Origin: Achromobacter dolens | GTDB lineage: Bacteria > Pseudomonadota > Gammaproteobacteria > Burkholderiales > Burkholderiaceae_B | DNA length: 64,000 bases | NCBI RefSeq assembly: GCF_902859745.1 | Contig: NZ_CADIJW010000015.1 | Location: 52,940 to 116,939 of the forward strand | Direction: 5' to 3' | Shown here: piece after piece, positions 8,290 through 17,287 of the stretch | Position numbering within the stretch: the stretch's first letter is position 1 | Layout of the letters: each line of letters opens with the position of its first letter | Program-made: the position numbers and the translations under genes | The notes under the pieces: model-generated | The model's input: only the letters and a program-made list of their open reading frames with translations | Databases searched by the model: none | What the model was told of the DNA's origin: nothing

Positions 8290-9420
8290 ATGAACACCCC
8301 GCGCAGTTTGGACAAAATGGTTCCCGTCACCATCCTCACCGGCTTTCTCGGTGCGGGCAAGACCACCCTGCTCAAACGCATCCTGACCGAATTCCACGGC
8401 CGCCGCGTCGCCGTGATCGAAAACGAATTCGGACCCGAAAGCATCGACAACGACCTGCTGGTGCAGGACAGCGACGAGGAAATCATCGAGCTGTCCAACG
8501 GTTGCGTCTGCTGCACGGTGCGTGGCGACCTGATGCGCACGCTGTCCGACCTGCGCGCCAAGCGCGAGGCCGGCACCTTGAATTTCGAACGCGTCATCCT
8601 GGAAACCACCGGCATGGCCAACCCCGGCCCGGTGTGCCAGACGTTCTTCATGGACGACGACATCGCCGAGTACTACCGCCTGGACGCGGTGGTCACGGTG
8701 GTCGACGCCAAGCACGGCATGGCGACGCTGGACGAACAACCCGAAGCCCAGAAGCAGGTCGGCTTCGCGGACCGCATCCTGATCTCCAAGAAGGACCTGG
8801 TCAACGACGTCGACTACGAAGCGCTGCGCAACCGCCTGCTGCGGATGAATCCGCGCGCGCCCATCACGCCGGTCAACTTCGGCGACGCCGACCTGAAGTC
8901 GATCATCGACATCAGCGGCTTCAACCTGAATTCCATCCTGGACATCGACCCGGACTTCCTGGCCGATGAGCATCCCGACGCCGCCCACAGCCATGCCCAC
9001 GGGCACGGCCACGATCATGACCACGGCCATGACCATCACGGTCACGACCACGACCATGACCACGAGGGCGAATGCGGGGCGCACTGCAATCACGCGCATC
9101 ATCACCACCCCAAGCACGACGACGAGATCGGCGCCTTCGTGTTCCGTTCGAACAAGCCGTTCGATCCCGCCCGGCTGGAGGAATTCCTGGGCGGCGTGGT
9201 GCAGGTCTATGGTCCCGATCTGCTGCGCTACAAGGGCATCCTGTACATGAAGGGCATCAATCGCCGCATGTTGTTCCAGGGTGTGCACATGATGATGGGC
9301 GCCGAACCCGGCAAACCGTGGACCGCGGCCGAAAAGCCGTCCACCAAGATGGTCTTCATCGGCCGCAAGCTGCCCCAGGAGATTTTCACCCGGGGCTTGG
9401 AGCAGTGCCTGGCGGGGTGA
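8290..9420 (+). CDS. COG0523/CobW-family zinc metallochaperone GTPase (ZigA/YeiR-like)
   Basis: A 376-residue G3E GTPase. Walker A GFLGAGKTT lies at 18-26, and the hallmark CXCC motif is present as GCVCC (C72, C74, C75). A histidine/aspartate-rich loop of about 40 residues (roughly 227-268) is followed by the C-terminal CobW domain (GVVQVYGPDLLRYKG). COG0523 proteins bind zinc and deliver it to client metalloproteins, and are often Zur-controlled. Location beside zur and the znu operon supports a zinc role. The exact client is unknown. Confidence 0.88.
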   Translation: MNTPRSLDKMVPVTILTGFLGAGKTTLLKRILTEFHGRRVAVIENEFGPESIDNDLLVQDSDEEIIELSNGCVCCTVRGDLMRTLSDLRAKREAGTLNFERVILETTGMANPGPVCQTFFMDDDIAEYYRLDAVVTVVDAKHGMATLDEQPEAQKQVGFADRILISKKDLVNDVDYEALRNRLLRMNPRAPITPVNFGDADLKSIIDISGFNLNSILDIDPDFLADEHPDAAHSHAHGHGHDHDHGHDHHGHDHDHDHEGECGAHCNHAHHHHPKHDDEIGAFVFRSNKPFDPARLEEFLGGVVQVYGPDLLRYKGILYMKGINRRMLFQGVHMMMGAEPGKPWTAAEKPSTKMVFIGRKLPQEIFTRGLEQCLAG

Positions 9421-9547
9421 TCCCCTTTTTGGATACGTGACGCGGTGCGACGAAGGCAGTACTGTGAGGTACGAATAGCGTAGGCAGCAAGCACACGGAC
9501 CGGGAAGACAAGCCCGCGCCAGGATCGATTCATAGTGGAGTGTTTTC

Positions 9548-10012
9548 ATGGCTACCAAGGCAGCAACCAAAAAATCAAGCAAGTCGACGAGCGATACGGC
9601 GATTGATCTGCCCAGCGAGAAGGAATTGCTGGCCATGCCCGAGTCCGACTACATGAACGAACGCCAACTGGCGTTCTTCAAGGAACGGCTCAAACAACTC
9701 GAACAGGACATCCTGGCCAACGCCGGCGAGACCACCGAGCACCTGCGTGAAACGCAGTTCGTGCCCGACCCCGCCGACCGCGCCACCATCGAGGAAGAAC
9801 ACGCTCTCGAGCTGCGCACCCGCGATCGCGAACGCAAGCTGCTCAAGAAGGTGCAACAGTCCATCGCCCGCATCGACAGCGGCGAGTACGGCTGGTGCGA
9901 GGAAACCGGCGAACCCATCGGCATCCCGCGCCTGCTGGCCCGCCCCACCGCCACCCTGTCGCTGGAAGCGCAGGAACGGCGCGAAATGCGGCAGAAGCTG
10001 TACGGCGACTGA
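9548..10012 (+). CDS. dksA: RNA polymerase-binding transcription factor DksA, zinc-ligand-poor type
   Basis: A 154-residue DksA that binds the RNA polymerase secondary channel and works with ppGpp. The coiled-coil (about 37-107) has the acidic tip D74-P-A-D77-R-A79. The globular zinc-finger region keeps only C117 (YGWCEETGEP); the other three positions are Thr120, Ser138 and Ala141, so no four-cysteine zinc site can form. Such forms are common in beta- and alphaproteobacteria. The ATG follows GTGGAGTG. Adjacency to zinc genes is notable, but it is probably the ordinary DksA. Confidence 0.93.
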   Translation: MATKAATKKSSKSTSDTAIDLPSEKELLAMPESDYMNERQLAFFKERLKQLEQDILANAGETTEHLRETQFVPDPADRATIEEEHALELRTRDRERKLLKKVQQSIARIDSGEYGWCEETGEPIGIPRLLARPTATLSLEAQERREMRQKLYGD

Positions 10013-10040
10013 TCCGTCCCGTTATTCAAACGCCACATCG

Positions 10041-10074
10041 AAAGGCTATGCTGGTTTCCGGCATGGCCTTTTTT
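10041..10074 (+). terminator. Rho-independent terminator after dksA
   Basis: An imperfect hairpin (AAGGCTATGCTGG paired with CCGGCATGGCCTT) is followed by TTTTT, about 30 bp after the dksA stop. Confidence 0.75.
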
Positions 10075-10169
10075 CATTGCCGGGCCGTCCCAACCTGACG
10101 ACGCCTCCGAGGAGGCTGATGGCCGAAGATGCCGGGGGGAGGCCGTGGTTTCTTCGTTGGCCGGCAAGC

Positions 10170-10196
10170 CTTGATTTCGTCCGCATCGCCCCCAGC
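10170..10196 (+). promoter_or_regulatory. Candidate sigma-32 heat-shock promoter of hslVU
   Basis: CTTGATT at 10170-10176 and CCCCC at 10189-10193, separated by 12 bp, resemble the sigma-32 elements (CTTGAAA and CCCCAT). The site ends about 25 bp before the hslV ATG. hslVU is a heat-shock operon in many proteobacteria, which makes the position sensible. The match is by eye and the -10 part is only partial. Confidence 0.4.
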
Positions 10197-10220
10197 TAGT
10201 CCTTTCAAAGGAAGGAACGC

Positions 10221-10760
10221 ATGGAACAATTTCACGCCACCACCATCGTGTGCGTGCGTCGCGGCAACCGCGTCGCACTGGGCGGCGATGGCCAGGTCAC
10301 CCTGGGCAACATCGTCATCAAGGGCACGGCGCGCAAGATCCGCCGCCTGTACCACGACAAGATCCTGGCCGGCTTCGCCGGCGCCACCGCCGACGCGTTC
10401 ACGCTGCAGGAGCGTTTCGAAGCCAAGCTCGAAAAGCACCAGGGCAACCTGATGCGCGCGGCGGTCGAACTGACCCGCGACTGGCGCACCGACCGCGTCC
10501 TGCGCCGGCTCGAGGCCATGCTGATCGTGGCTGACGCCGAGCACACGCTGGTGCTGACCGGCAACGGCGACGTGCTCGAGCCCGAGCACGGCCTGGCCGC
10601 CATCGGCTCGGGCGGGGCCTATGCCCAGTCCGCCGCCCTGGCGCTGCTGCGCAACACCGACCTGGCGCCCGAGACCATCGTAAAGCAATCGCTCGAGATC
10701 GCCGGCGACCTCTGCATCTACACCAACCAGAACCACGTCATCGAGACGCTGGGCGACTGA
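10221..10760 (+). CDS. hslV: ATP-dependent protease peptidase subunit HslV
   Basis: A 179-residue proteasome-type peptidase that forms the double-ring core of HslVU. The N-terminus is [14 protein letters not shown], so processing would expose the catalytic N-terminal threonine of [18 protein letters not shown] and the [15 protein letters not shown] region are conserved. A purine-rich Shine-Dalgarno (GGAAGGAA) precedes the ATG. hslU follows 72 bp later, giving the standard two-gene operon. Confidence 0.97.
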   Translation: MEQFHATTIVCVRRGNRVALGGDGQVTLGNIVIKGTARKIRRLYHDKILAGFAGATADAFTLQERFEAKLEKHQGNLMRAAVELTRDWRTDRVLRRLEAMLIVADAEHTLVLTGNGDVLEPEHGLAAIGSGGAYAQSAALALLRNTDLAPETIVKQSLEIAGDLCIYTNQNHVIETLGD

Positions 10761-10832
10761 CGCGCCCTCGCGGCGCCAGTCCGGCGCCGCGGCCCGTCCC
10801 CCAGCATCGCCCCGCTTCAAGGATCCGCCCTC

Positions 10833-12167
10833 ATGTCCGCCTCCAACATGACGCCCGGAGAGATCGTCTCCGAACTCGACAAGTACATCGTCGGCCAGAA
10901 CCGCGCCAAGCGCGCGGTGGCGGTGGCCCTGCGCAACCGCTGGCGCCGCCAGCAGGTGGCCGAGCCGCTGCGCCACGAGATCCACCCCAAGAACATCCTG
11001 ATGATCGGCCCCACCGGCGTGGGCAAGACCGAGATCGCGCGCCGCCTGGCCAAGCTGGCCAACGCGCCGTTCATCAAGATCGAAGCCACCAAGTTCACGG
11101 AGGTGGGCTACGTCGGCCGCGACGTCGACACCATCATCCGCGACCTGACCGAATACTCCATCAAGCAGACCCGCGAGCTGGAGATGCGCCGCGTGCGCAC
11201 CCAGGCCGAGGACGCCGCCGAGGACCGCATCCTCGACGCCCTGGTGCCGCCGCCCCGCGGCGCAACGGGCGAGCCCGAGCGCGGTGAAGACAACAGCGCC
11301 CGCCAGACCTTCCGCAAGCGCCTGCGCGAAGGCAAGATCGACGATCTGGAGATCGAAATCGAAGTGGCCCAGGCCGCGCCGCAGATGGACGTCATGACGC
11401 CTCCCGGCATGGAGGAAATGGCCGAGCAACTGCGCGGCATGTTCGCCGGCCTGGCGCGCGACAAGAAGAAGTCCAAGAAGATGAAGGTGCGCGAAGCCTT
11501 CAAGCTGATCGTCGACGAGGAAGCCGCCAAGCGCATCAACGAGGAAGACCTGCGCACCGTCGCCATCAACAACGTCGAGCAGAACGGCATCGTGTTCCTG
11601 GACGAGATCGACAAGATCGCGGCGCGCCAGGAAAGCGGCGGCGCCGACGTCTCGCGCCAGGGCGTGCAGCGCGACCTGCTACCGCTGGTCGAGGGCACCA
11701 CCGTCAACACGCGCTACGGCATGGTCCGCACCGACCATATCCTGTTCATCGCCTCGGGCGCCTTCCACCTGGCGCGCCCGTCCGACCTGATCCCCGAGCT
11801 GCAGGGCCGCTTCCCGATCCGCGTCGAACTGGAATCGCTGACGGCCGAGGACTTCGTGCGCATCCTGGGTGACACCGACGCCTCGCTGACCAAGCAATAC
11901 ACGGCGCTGCTGGCCACCGAGGACGTGCAACTGGAATTCACCGACGAAGGCGTGCGCCGCCTGGCCGAGCTGGCCTACGAGGTCAACGAGACCACCGAGA
12001 ACATCGGCGCCCGCCGCCTCTATACCGTGATGGAAAAGCTGCTGGACGAACTGTCGTTCGACGCCACCGCCTCCAGCAACAAGACAGTGAAGATCGACGC
12101 CGCCTACGTCAACGCGCAGTTGGCCGAAGCCGCCAGCAGCCAGGACCTGGCCCGCTACGTGCTGTGA
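10833..12167 (+). CDS. hslU: ATP-dependent protease ATPase subunit HslU
   Basis: A 444-residue AAA+ unfoldase, close to the 443 residues of E. coli HslU. Walker A is GPTGVGKTE, Walker B is [11 protein letters not shown], the I-domain lies at about 110-240, sensor motifs follow ([14 protein letters not shown]), and the C-terminal tail ...LARYVL docks into HslV. The [13 protein letters not shown] start is typical. AAGGA precedes the ATG. It unfolds substrates and feeds them to HslV in the cytoplasm. Confidence 0.98.
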   Translation: MSASNMTPGEIVSELDKYIVGQNRAKRAVAVALRNRWRRQQVAEPLRHEIHPKNILMIGPTGVGKTEIARRLAKLANAPFIKIEATKFTEVGYVGRDVDTIIRDLTEYSIKQTRELEMRRVRTQAEDAAEDRILDALVPPPRGATGEPERGEDNSARQTFRKRLREGKIDDLEIEIEVAQAAPQMDVMTPPGMEEMAEQLRGMFAGLARDKKKSKKMKVREAFKLIVDEEAAKRINEEDLRTVAINNVEQNGIVFLDEIDKIAARQESGGADVSRQGVQRDLLPLVEGTTVNTRYGMVRTDHILFIASGAFHLARPSDLIPELQGRFPIRVELESLTAEDFVRILGDTDASLTKQYTALLATEDVQLEFTDEGVRRLAELAYEVNETTENIGARRLYTVMEKLLDELSFDATASSNKTVKIDAAYVNAQLAEAASSQDLARYVL

Positions 12168-12204
12168 GGCCCGTGCCCCGGCTCCTGCCGGCGGCATGAA
12201 CACG

Positions 12205-12239
12205 AAGGCCCGCCGCGAGCGATCGCGGCGGGCCTTTTT
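12205..12239 (+). terminator. Rho-independent terminator after hslU
   Basis: A perfect 14-bp stem (AAGGCCCGCCGCGA with TCGCGGCGGGCCTT), a GCGA loop and a following T-run lie 37 bp after the hslU stop. Confidence 0.9.
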
Positions 12240-12322
12240 CCGGGACGGCGGCGTCCGCGCCGGACCTGCCGCGGCGGTGCCGGTGGCCATGCGGGCGTCG
12301 TATCGACGCCCGCGGCGCGCGT

Positions 12323-12628
12323 TCAGTTGGTGATCGCGGTCACCACATACTTGCCATCCTTGCGCTCGGCGGTGAAACGCACCTTGTCGCCGGCCTTGAT
12401 CTTGGCCAGCAGCGCCGGATCGGCGTCGTACACCAGCGTCATGGCCGGCAGGTCAAGCGCCTTGATGGCGTCGTGCTTGATGGTGACCTTGCCCGCGCCC
12501 GGGTCCACCCGCCGCACCTCGCCGCTGGCGTCGGCCTGCTGCGCGAACGCCAGCGGCGTGGCCAGCGACACGACGGCCATCGCGGTGGCGACGGCCAGGG
12601 GCGTGGTGTATTTGCGGTTGAAAGCCAT
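12323..12628 (-). CDS. CusF-like periplasmic copper-binding protein, incomplete metal site
   Basis: A 101-residue protein with a signal peptide (about 1-29, ends AFAQQA) and a small OB-fold CusF domain. CusF binds Cu(I)/Ag(I) with His, Trp and two Met; here the region reads IKHDAIKALDLPAMTLVYD. The histidine and one methionine are present, but the usual Trp (WPAMTM) is Leu and the second Met is Leu. Copper affinity may therefore be reduced or changed. It stands alone, transcribed divergently from the adenosyltransferase gene, with no Cus efflux genes nearby. Confidence 0.8.
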   Translation of the reverse strand: MAFNRKYTTPLAVATAMAVVSLATPLAFAQQADASGEVRRVDPGAGKVTIKHDAIKALDLPAMTLVYDADPALLAKIKAGDKVRFTAERKDGKYVVTAITN

Positions 12629-12771
12629 GCTCTATCCTCCGATTGCCATGAAAGCGCCGCGCCGGTCTTGCCGCGCGCGCCCGCTTTCCACAATGCTAGG
12701 ATACCGCCCTTGTGCAATAGTTTCCCCGTAATAACGCAACAATCCTGACGGTTGTTTGCAAAGGACATCTC

Positions 12772-13335
12772 ATGGCCAACCGCCTTTCAGTCATCGCTAC
12801 CCGCACCGGCGACGACGGCAGCACCGGACTGGGGGACGGGTCGCGCGTGCCCAAGGACGCGGCCCGCATCGCCGCGCTGGGCGATGTGGACGAATTGAAC
12901 AGCGTCATCGGCCTGCTGCTGACCGAGCCCCTGCCGGCCGACGTGGCCGCCGATCTGCTGACGATCCAACACGATTTGTTCGATATGGGCGCCGAATTGT
13001 GCATTCCCGGCCATGTCGCGTTGGAAGATGCCCAGGTGGCGCACCTGGACGCGCGGCTGGCGCATTACAACGCGACCCTGCCGCCCTTGCGCGAGTTCAT
13101 CCTCCCGGGCGGCTCGCGCGCGGCCGCGCAGGCCCATCTGGCGCGCACCGCGTGTCGCCGCGCCGAACGCGCGGTGGTGGCGCTGGCGCGCGAGGAGGCG
13201 GTGAATGCGCCGGTGCGGCAATACCTGAACCGGCTGTCGGACCTGATGTTCGTGCTGGCGCGCTACCTGAACCGCGAAGCGGGCCGGCCCGACGTGTTCT
13301 GGACCAGCCGCGTGTCGCGGCAGGCCACGGAATGA
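12772..13335 (+). CDS. Cob(I)alamin adenosyltransferase, PduO type
   Basis: A 187-residue ATP:cob(I)alamin adenosyltransferase that makes the 5'-deoxyadenosyl group of coenzyme B12. The N-terminal TRTGDDGSTGLGDGSRVPKD is the PduO/MMAB ATP-binding motif, and the C-terminal helix region contains ACRRAERAVVAL and RLSDLMFVLARYLNRE, both conserved. No other cobalamin genes and no cobalamin riboswitch are visible nearby, so it probably assimilates imported corrinoid. Confidence 0.92.
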   Translation: MANRLSVIATRTGDDGSTGLGDGSRVPKDAARIAALGDVDELNSVIGLLLTEPLPADVAADLLTIQHDLFDMGAELCIPGHVALEDAQVAHLDARLAHYNATLPPLREFILPGGSRAAAQAHLARTACRRAERAVVALAREEAVNAPVRQYLNRLSDLMFVLARYLNREAGRPDVFWTSRVSRQATE

Positions 13336-13340
13336 GAGAT

Positions 13341-13390
13341 GCTCCCCAGCCGCGCCTGCGGCTTGCTGCCTCCAAGGGGACGCTTTCATC
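13341..13390. repeat. Dispersed intergenic repeat, copy 1
   Basis: Read on the minus strand, this segment contains CCCCTTGGAGGCAGCAAGCC followed by GCAGGCGCGGCTGGGG. A related arrangement (CCCCTTGAGGGGGAGCGCC then GCAGGCGCTCGGGGG) occurs at 61366-61407. Both lie immediately next to the ends of genes. They look like members of a degenerate GC-rich intergenic repeat family. Confidence 0.45.
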
Positions 13391-13415
13391 TTGAGGATGC
13401 CTCGGCGCTGAAAAG

Positions 13416-13442
13416 AAAAATGCCCCTTCGCGGGGCATTTTC
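13416..13442. terminator. Bidirectional terminator between the adenosyltransferase gene and lipA
   Basis: A 10-bp stem AAAATGCCCC / GGGGCATTTT around a TTCGC loop has A and T runs on opposite sides, so it can act for both convergent genes. Confidence 0.85.
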
Positions 13443-13469
13443 CTTGTTGGCGTTGAGACGGCAGGAGCC

Positions 13470-14477
13470 TTAGTTGGGCACGCCAGCCGCATGCGCCTGC
13501 TCATCGGCGTGGTACGACGAACGCACCATCGCGCCGACCGCGGCATGCGAGAAGCCCATCGCATAGGCTTCGCGCTCGAACATCGCGAAGGTGTCGGGAT
13601 GCACGTAGCGCAGCACCGGCAGGTGGTGTTCCGACGGCTGCAGGTACTGGCCGATGGTGAGCATGTCGACGTTGTGTTCGCGCATGTCGCGCATCACCTG
13701 CAGGATTTCCTCGTCGGTCTCGCCCAGGCCGAGCATCAGGCCCGACTTGGTCGGCACGTTCGGATGCAGCTTCTTGAACTCGGCCAGCAGCTTGAGCGAG
13801 TGCATGTAGTCCGAACCCGGGCGGGCCTGCTTGTACAGGCGCGGCACGGTTTCCAGGTTGTGGTTCATCACGTCGGGGGGACCGGCGTTCAGGATGGTCA
13901 GGGCGCGGTCCAGGCGGCCGCGGAAGTCCGGCACCAGCACCTCGATGCGGGTGGTGGGCGACAGTTCGCGGATGTGGGTGATGCAGTCGACGAAGTGGCC
14001 GGCGCCGCCGTCGCGCAGGTCGTCGCGGTCGACCGAAGTGATCACCACATACGACAGCTTCATCGCGGCGATGGTGCGCGCGAGGTTTTCCGGTTCCTTG
14101 GTGTCGAGCGGGTCGGGGCGGCCATGGCCCACATCACAGAACGGGCAGCGGCGGGTGCACTTGTCGCCCATGATCATGAATGTGGCCGTGCCCTTGCCGA
14201 AGCATTCGCCGATGTTCGGGCAGGACGCTTCCTCGCACACCGTGTGCAGGTTGTGCTCGCGCAGGATGCGCTTGATGTCGTAGAAGCGCGAACCCGGCTG
14301 GGCCGCCTTGACGCGGATCCATTCCGGCTTCTTCAGGCGTTCGGCCGGGATGATCTTGATCGGGATGCGCGCCGTCTTGGCCTGGGATTTCTGTTTCTGC
14401 GTCGGATCGTACGCCGTTTCCGCGGGCGCGGCGGCGGCTTCGTTCGAGGGCACAGACGACTCGGCAAGCGTGGACAT
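13470..14477 (-). CDS. lipA: Lipoyl synthase
   Basis: A 335-residue radical SAM enzyme that inserts two sulfurs into octanoyl groups on lipoyl domains. The auxiliary [4Fe-4S] cluster cysteines are C81, C86 and C92 ([12 protein letters not shown]). The radical-SAM cluster is CTRRCPFC (C107, C111, C114). The C-terminal RSSY motif is present as VRSSYHADE. The first 40 residues are an Ala/Glu-rich extension typical of betaproteobacterial LipA. lipB lies 1.8 kb further along on the same strand, separated by two other genes. Confidence 0.97.
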   Translation of the reverse strand: MSTLAESSVPSNEAAAAPAETAYDPTQKQKSQAKTARIPIKIIPAERLKKPEWIRVKAAQPGSRFYDIKRILREHNLHTVCEEASCPNIGECFGKGTATFMIMGDKCTRRCPFCDVGHGRPDPLDTKEPENLARTIAAMKLSYVVITSVDRDDLRDGGAGHFVDCITHIRELSPTTRIEVLVPDFRGRLDRALTILNAGPPDVMNHNLETVPRLYKQARPGSDYMHSLKLLAEFKKLHPNVPTKSGLMLGLGETDEEILQVMRDMREHNVDMLTIGQYLQPSEHHLPVLRYVHPDTFAMFEREAYAMGFSHAAVGAMVRSSYHADEQAHAAGVPN

Positions 14478-14603
14478 GGAACACCTTCACGACCGGCGCG
14501 CGCGGCGTTGCGGTCTGAGACAAAAGAGGACATTTTACCCCCTGCGCCCAAATCCGCCCCGAATGGCCCGGCGCCGGGCCGCGCCGGGTTATCGTCACGC
14601 CTG

Positions 14604-15440
14604 ATGAATCCGTGCCGCCTGCCCCCCATGTCGACCCAGCCGCTCCCCCGCCCCATCGCCCTGATCGCCCCCCGGCTGGACGCCGGGCCGGCCGCCCGCG
14701 CCGTGCAAGCCTGCGCCGAACGGCTGGCGCCTGCCGGCTACTACCTGGCCGCCGCTCCGTGGCGTGACGCGGCCCTGCTACCGCTGCTGACCCCGTTGGC
14801 GCCGGCCGCCGCGCTGGTGATCGGCCCGCTGGACGATCCGCAGCTACGCGCCGCCGTGGCGGCGCTGGAAATCCCGGTGGTGGAAACCTGGAGTCCGCCG
14901 GCCGCCCCGCTGGACAGCCTGATCACGGTCGACAATGCCGAAGCCGGCCGGCAGGCGGCCCGCCATTTCGCCGAAAAGGGCCACGCGCGCATCGCCTGCG
15001 TCAGCGCCGACACCCCGTGGGAGCGCGCCCGCCGCGAGGGCTTCATCGGCAGCGCGGCCGCGCTCGGGCTGGATCTGGTCGCCGACATCGTGCAACCCGA
15101 GGCGCAGCAACTGAACGATGGCCGCATGGCGTTTCTGCGCCTGCTGGCCACCAATACGATCTTCGATGCGGTGTTCTGCACGTCGGACGTGCTGGCCGCC
15201 GCCACGGTGTCGGAGGCCCACAACCGCGACTTGCAGGTGCCACAGGACCTGGCGGTGCTGGGATTCACCGAGGACGGCAGCGCACCGCAATGGGTACAGG
15301 GCCTGACGACGCTGGGACTGGACGCGGCCGAGCTGGGCCGCCGCGCGGGCCAGTTGCTGCTGGACCGGCTCGATGGCGAACAGCCGGCCGGCACGCGCCT
15401 GACGCTGGACATCGTGTTCGATGCGCGCCTGAGCACATAG
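14604..15440 (+). CDS. LacI-family ligand-binding domain protein lacking the DNA-binding domain
   Basis: A 278-residue protein (270 if the ATG at 14628 is used) matching the periplasmic-binding-like ligand domain of LacI/GntR-type regulators: DSLITVDNAEAGRQAARHFAEKGHARIACV, then TNTIFDAVFCTSDVLAAATVSEA and LAVLGFTEDG. The 50-60 residue helix-turn-helix head of LacI proteins is missing. Only 126 bp separate this gene from lipA, and I find no HTH there in any frame. It may be a degraded regulator or a sensor acting without DNA binding. It sits between lipA and lipB where E. coli has a LysR gene. Confidence 0.75.
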   Translation: MNPCRLPPMSTQPLPRPIALIAPRLDAGPAARAVQACAERLAPAGYYLAAAPWRDAALLPLLTPLAPAAALVIGPLDDPQLRAAVAALEIPVVETWSPPAAPLDSLITVDNAEAGRQAARHFAEKGHARIACVSADTPWERARREGFIGSAAALGLDLVADIVQPEAQQLNDGRMAFLRLLATNTIFDAVFCTSDVLAAATVSEAHNRDLQVPQDLAVLGFTEDGSAPQWVQGLTTLGLDAAELGRRAGQLLLDRLDGEQPAGTRLTLDIVFDARLST

Positions 15441-15534
15441 CGCGAGCAGACCGGGTGACGGGCGAAGACGCGCTGACGCCAGCGGGAGCGCCTCGCGCGG
15501 GCCCTGGCGCCGAGGGCGGGGCATCGCCCGCCTT

Positions 15535-16263
15535 TCAGGCGCCGGTTTCGTACAGTGCGGGAAAGCCGCAGTCGCGCAACATCGCGTCGGCTTCACGCAG
15601 GAAGGCCGGCGTGGAGGTCTCGGGCACGCGCGCCAGCCACTGCACCGCCTCTTCCTTGCGGCCGCGCAACAGCAGCATGCGGCCCAGGTGGAACATGCCG
15701 CGGAAGTCGCCGCCCTCGGCGCAGCGCTGGTAGCAGTCGAACGCGCGCTCCAGGTCCTGCTCGACCACGTCGCCCGCTTCGTAGAAGCGGCCCACCACGC
15801 CGATGGATTTGACGTGTCCGGCCTGCGCGGCCTGCTGGTACAGCGCCAGCGCCGCGGCGCGGTTTTGCGCCACGCCGCCGCGGCCGCTCTTGAGCATGTG
15901 GGCGTAGTTGTACATGCCCCAGTCCAGTCCGCGATCGGCGGCCAGCCGGAACCAGTACGCCGCCACGGTATCGTCCGGCGCGATGCCCCAGCCGTTTTCG
16001 TAGCAGCGGCCGATCATGTTGATGGCCATCACGTGATCGGCGTTGGCGGCGCGCTTGAACCAGGCCAATCCTTCGGCCTGGTCCTGGGGCACCCCCACGC
16101 CATCGAGCAGCATCTGGCCGAAAATGGTCTGGGCCTCGACCAGGCCCATTTCGGCCGCCGCGCGGATCCAGGCGGCGTACTGCGGCGCCGGCCCGGCGCG
16201 CAGGCCGGCAAGCGCTTCAGGGGTGGTCGCGGCCACCTCGGCAGGGGTAAAGCTAGTCTTCAT
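15535..16263 (-). CDS. Sel1-repeat (SLR/TPR-like) protein
   Basis: A 242-residue protein built of about five Sel1-like repeats of roughly 36 residues. Examples are [59 protein letters not shown] and [13 protein letters not shown]...ALALYQQAA. Such proteins usually serve as scaffolds for protein interactions. No signal peptide is seen, so it is probably cytoplasmic. Its ATG overlaps the lipB stop (16260-16263, ATGA), indicating coupled translation. No specific partner can be named. Confidence 0.88.
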   Translation of the reverse strand: MKTSFTPAEVAATTPEALAGLRAGPAPQYAAWIRAAAEMGLVEAQTIFGQMLLDGVGVPQDQAEGLAWFKRAANADHVMAINMIGRCYENGWGIAPDDTVAAYWFRLAADRGLDWGMYNYAHMLKSGRGGVAQNRAAALALYQQAAQAGHVKSIGVVGRFYEAGDVVEQDLERAFDCYQRCAEGGDFRGMFHLGRMLLLRGRKEEAVQWLARVPETSTPAFLREADAMLRDCGFPALYETGA

Positions 16264-16898
16264 GCGGGCGTCCTTGCCTGGCGCCACAAGCGGGCCAGAT
16301 TGCGCGCCAGCGCGTCGCCCACTTCCGTGGGCTCGCGCCGCACGCTACAGGAGGCCATGTCGACCGTGCGCAGGCCGGCGTAACCGCAAGGGTTGATGCC
16401 CAGGAACGGCGCCAGGTCCATCGCCACGTTCAGCGACACGCCGTGATAGGCGCGGCCGTTGCGAATCTTGATGCCCAGCGCGGCGATCTTGGCCAGGTCG
16501 CCGCCCTGGGGATGCGCCACGTACACGCCCGGCGCGCCGGGCTTGCGGCACGCGCCGGGCAGGCCCATTTCATCGAGGGTGTCGATCACCGCCGATTCCA
16601 GCAGCGCCACGTACTCCTTCACGTACATGTCGACGCGGCGCAGGTCGAACAAGGCGTAGGCCATCACCTGGCCGGGGCCATGGTACGTGACCTGGCCGCC
16701 GCGGTCGCAATGGACGATGGGGATGGCGCCGGGGTTGAGCACGTGCTCGGGCAGGCCCGCCTGGCCCAGCGTGTAGACCGGGGCGTGCTCGCACAGCCAG
16801 ATCTCATCGGGCGTTTCGGCCGACCGCTGGTCGGTGTACGCCTGCATGTCCCGCCACACGGACAGATAGTCCGCGGGCCGCGCGAGCCACTTGATCAC
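16260..16898 (-). CDS. lipB: Octanoyltransferase
   Basis: A 212-residue enzyme that transfers octanoyl from acyl carrier protein to lipoyl domains. The conserved [12 protein letters not shown] motif spans 66-77, K137 lies in [17 protein letters not shown], and the acyl-thioester C171 lies in INPCGYAG. It begins 11 bp after the DUF493 gene. The order dacA - (aminotransferase) - ybeD - lipB - ... - lipA matches the E. coli layout apart from insertions. Confidence 0.97.
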   Translation of the reverse strand: MIKWLARPADYLSVWRDMQAYTDQRSAETPDEIWLCEHAPVYTLGQAGLPEHVLNPGAIPIVHCDRGGQVTYHGPGQVMAYALFDLRRVDMYVKEYVALLESAVIDTLDEMGLPGACRKPGAPGVYVAHPQGGDLAKIAALGIKIRNGRAYHGVSLNVAMDLAPFLGINPCGYAGLRTVDMASCSVRREPTEVGDALARNLARLWRQARTPA

Positions 16899-16909
16899 AA
16901 CCGCCGGCC

Positions 16910-17182
16910 TTACAGGACGATCGACACCATCGGGTGGCCGTGCAAGGCCTGGTACAGGCTGTCGAGCTGCTCGCGCGAGGTGGCGCGCACCGTGAAGGTC
17001 AGGCCCATGTAGTTGCCGCCCTTGCTGGGCCGCATCTCGACCGTGGCGGCATCGAAGCCCGGGTCGAAGCGCAGCACGACCTCGGTCAGCGTCTGCGCGA
17101 AGTCGGGATGGTGCTTGCCCATGACCTTGATGGGAAAGTCACTGGGGTACTCGATGAGGGATTCTTCGGGCGGAATATGCAT
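16910..17182 (-). CDS. ybeD: DUF493 family protein (YbeD-like)
   Basis: A 90-residue small alpha/beta protein of the DUF493/YbeD family, with [13 protein letters not shown] near the start and [23 protein letters not shown] near the end. The fold resembles regulatory ACT domains, but no function is established. It is conserved between dacA and lipB in many proteobacteria and is likely cotranscribed with lipB, 11 bp downstream. Confidence 0.9.
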   Translation of the reverse strand: MHIPPEESLIEYPSDFPIKVMGKHHPDFAQTLTEVVLRFDPGFDAATVEMRPSKGGNYMGLTFTVRATSREQLDSLYQALHGHPMVSIVL

Positions 17183-17287
17183 GATGGATGGCCTGGGGCG
17201 TCAATCTGTCTATATGGGGGCAGGCATCGTGCAGGCAAGGCCCGCCGCCGGCGCGGGGGGCCGCCGGGGCCGCCCCGCGTGGCCGTT

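Noticed and set aside
13491-14603. Upstream in-frame extension of the LacI-like protein
   Set aside because: It is antisense to lipA and shows no helix-turn-helix or other domain.
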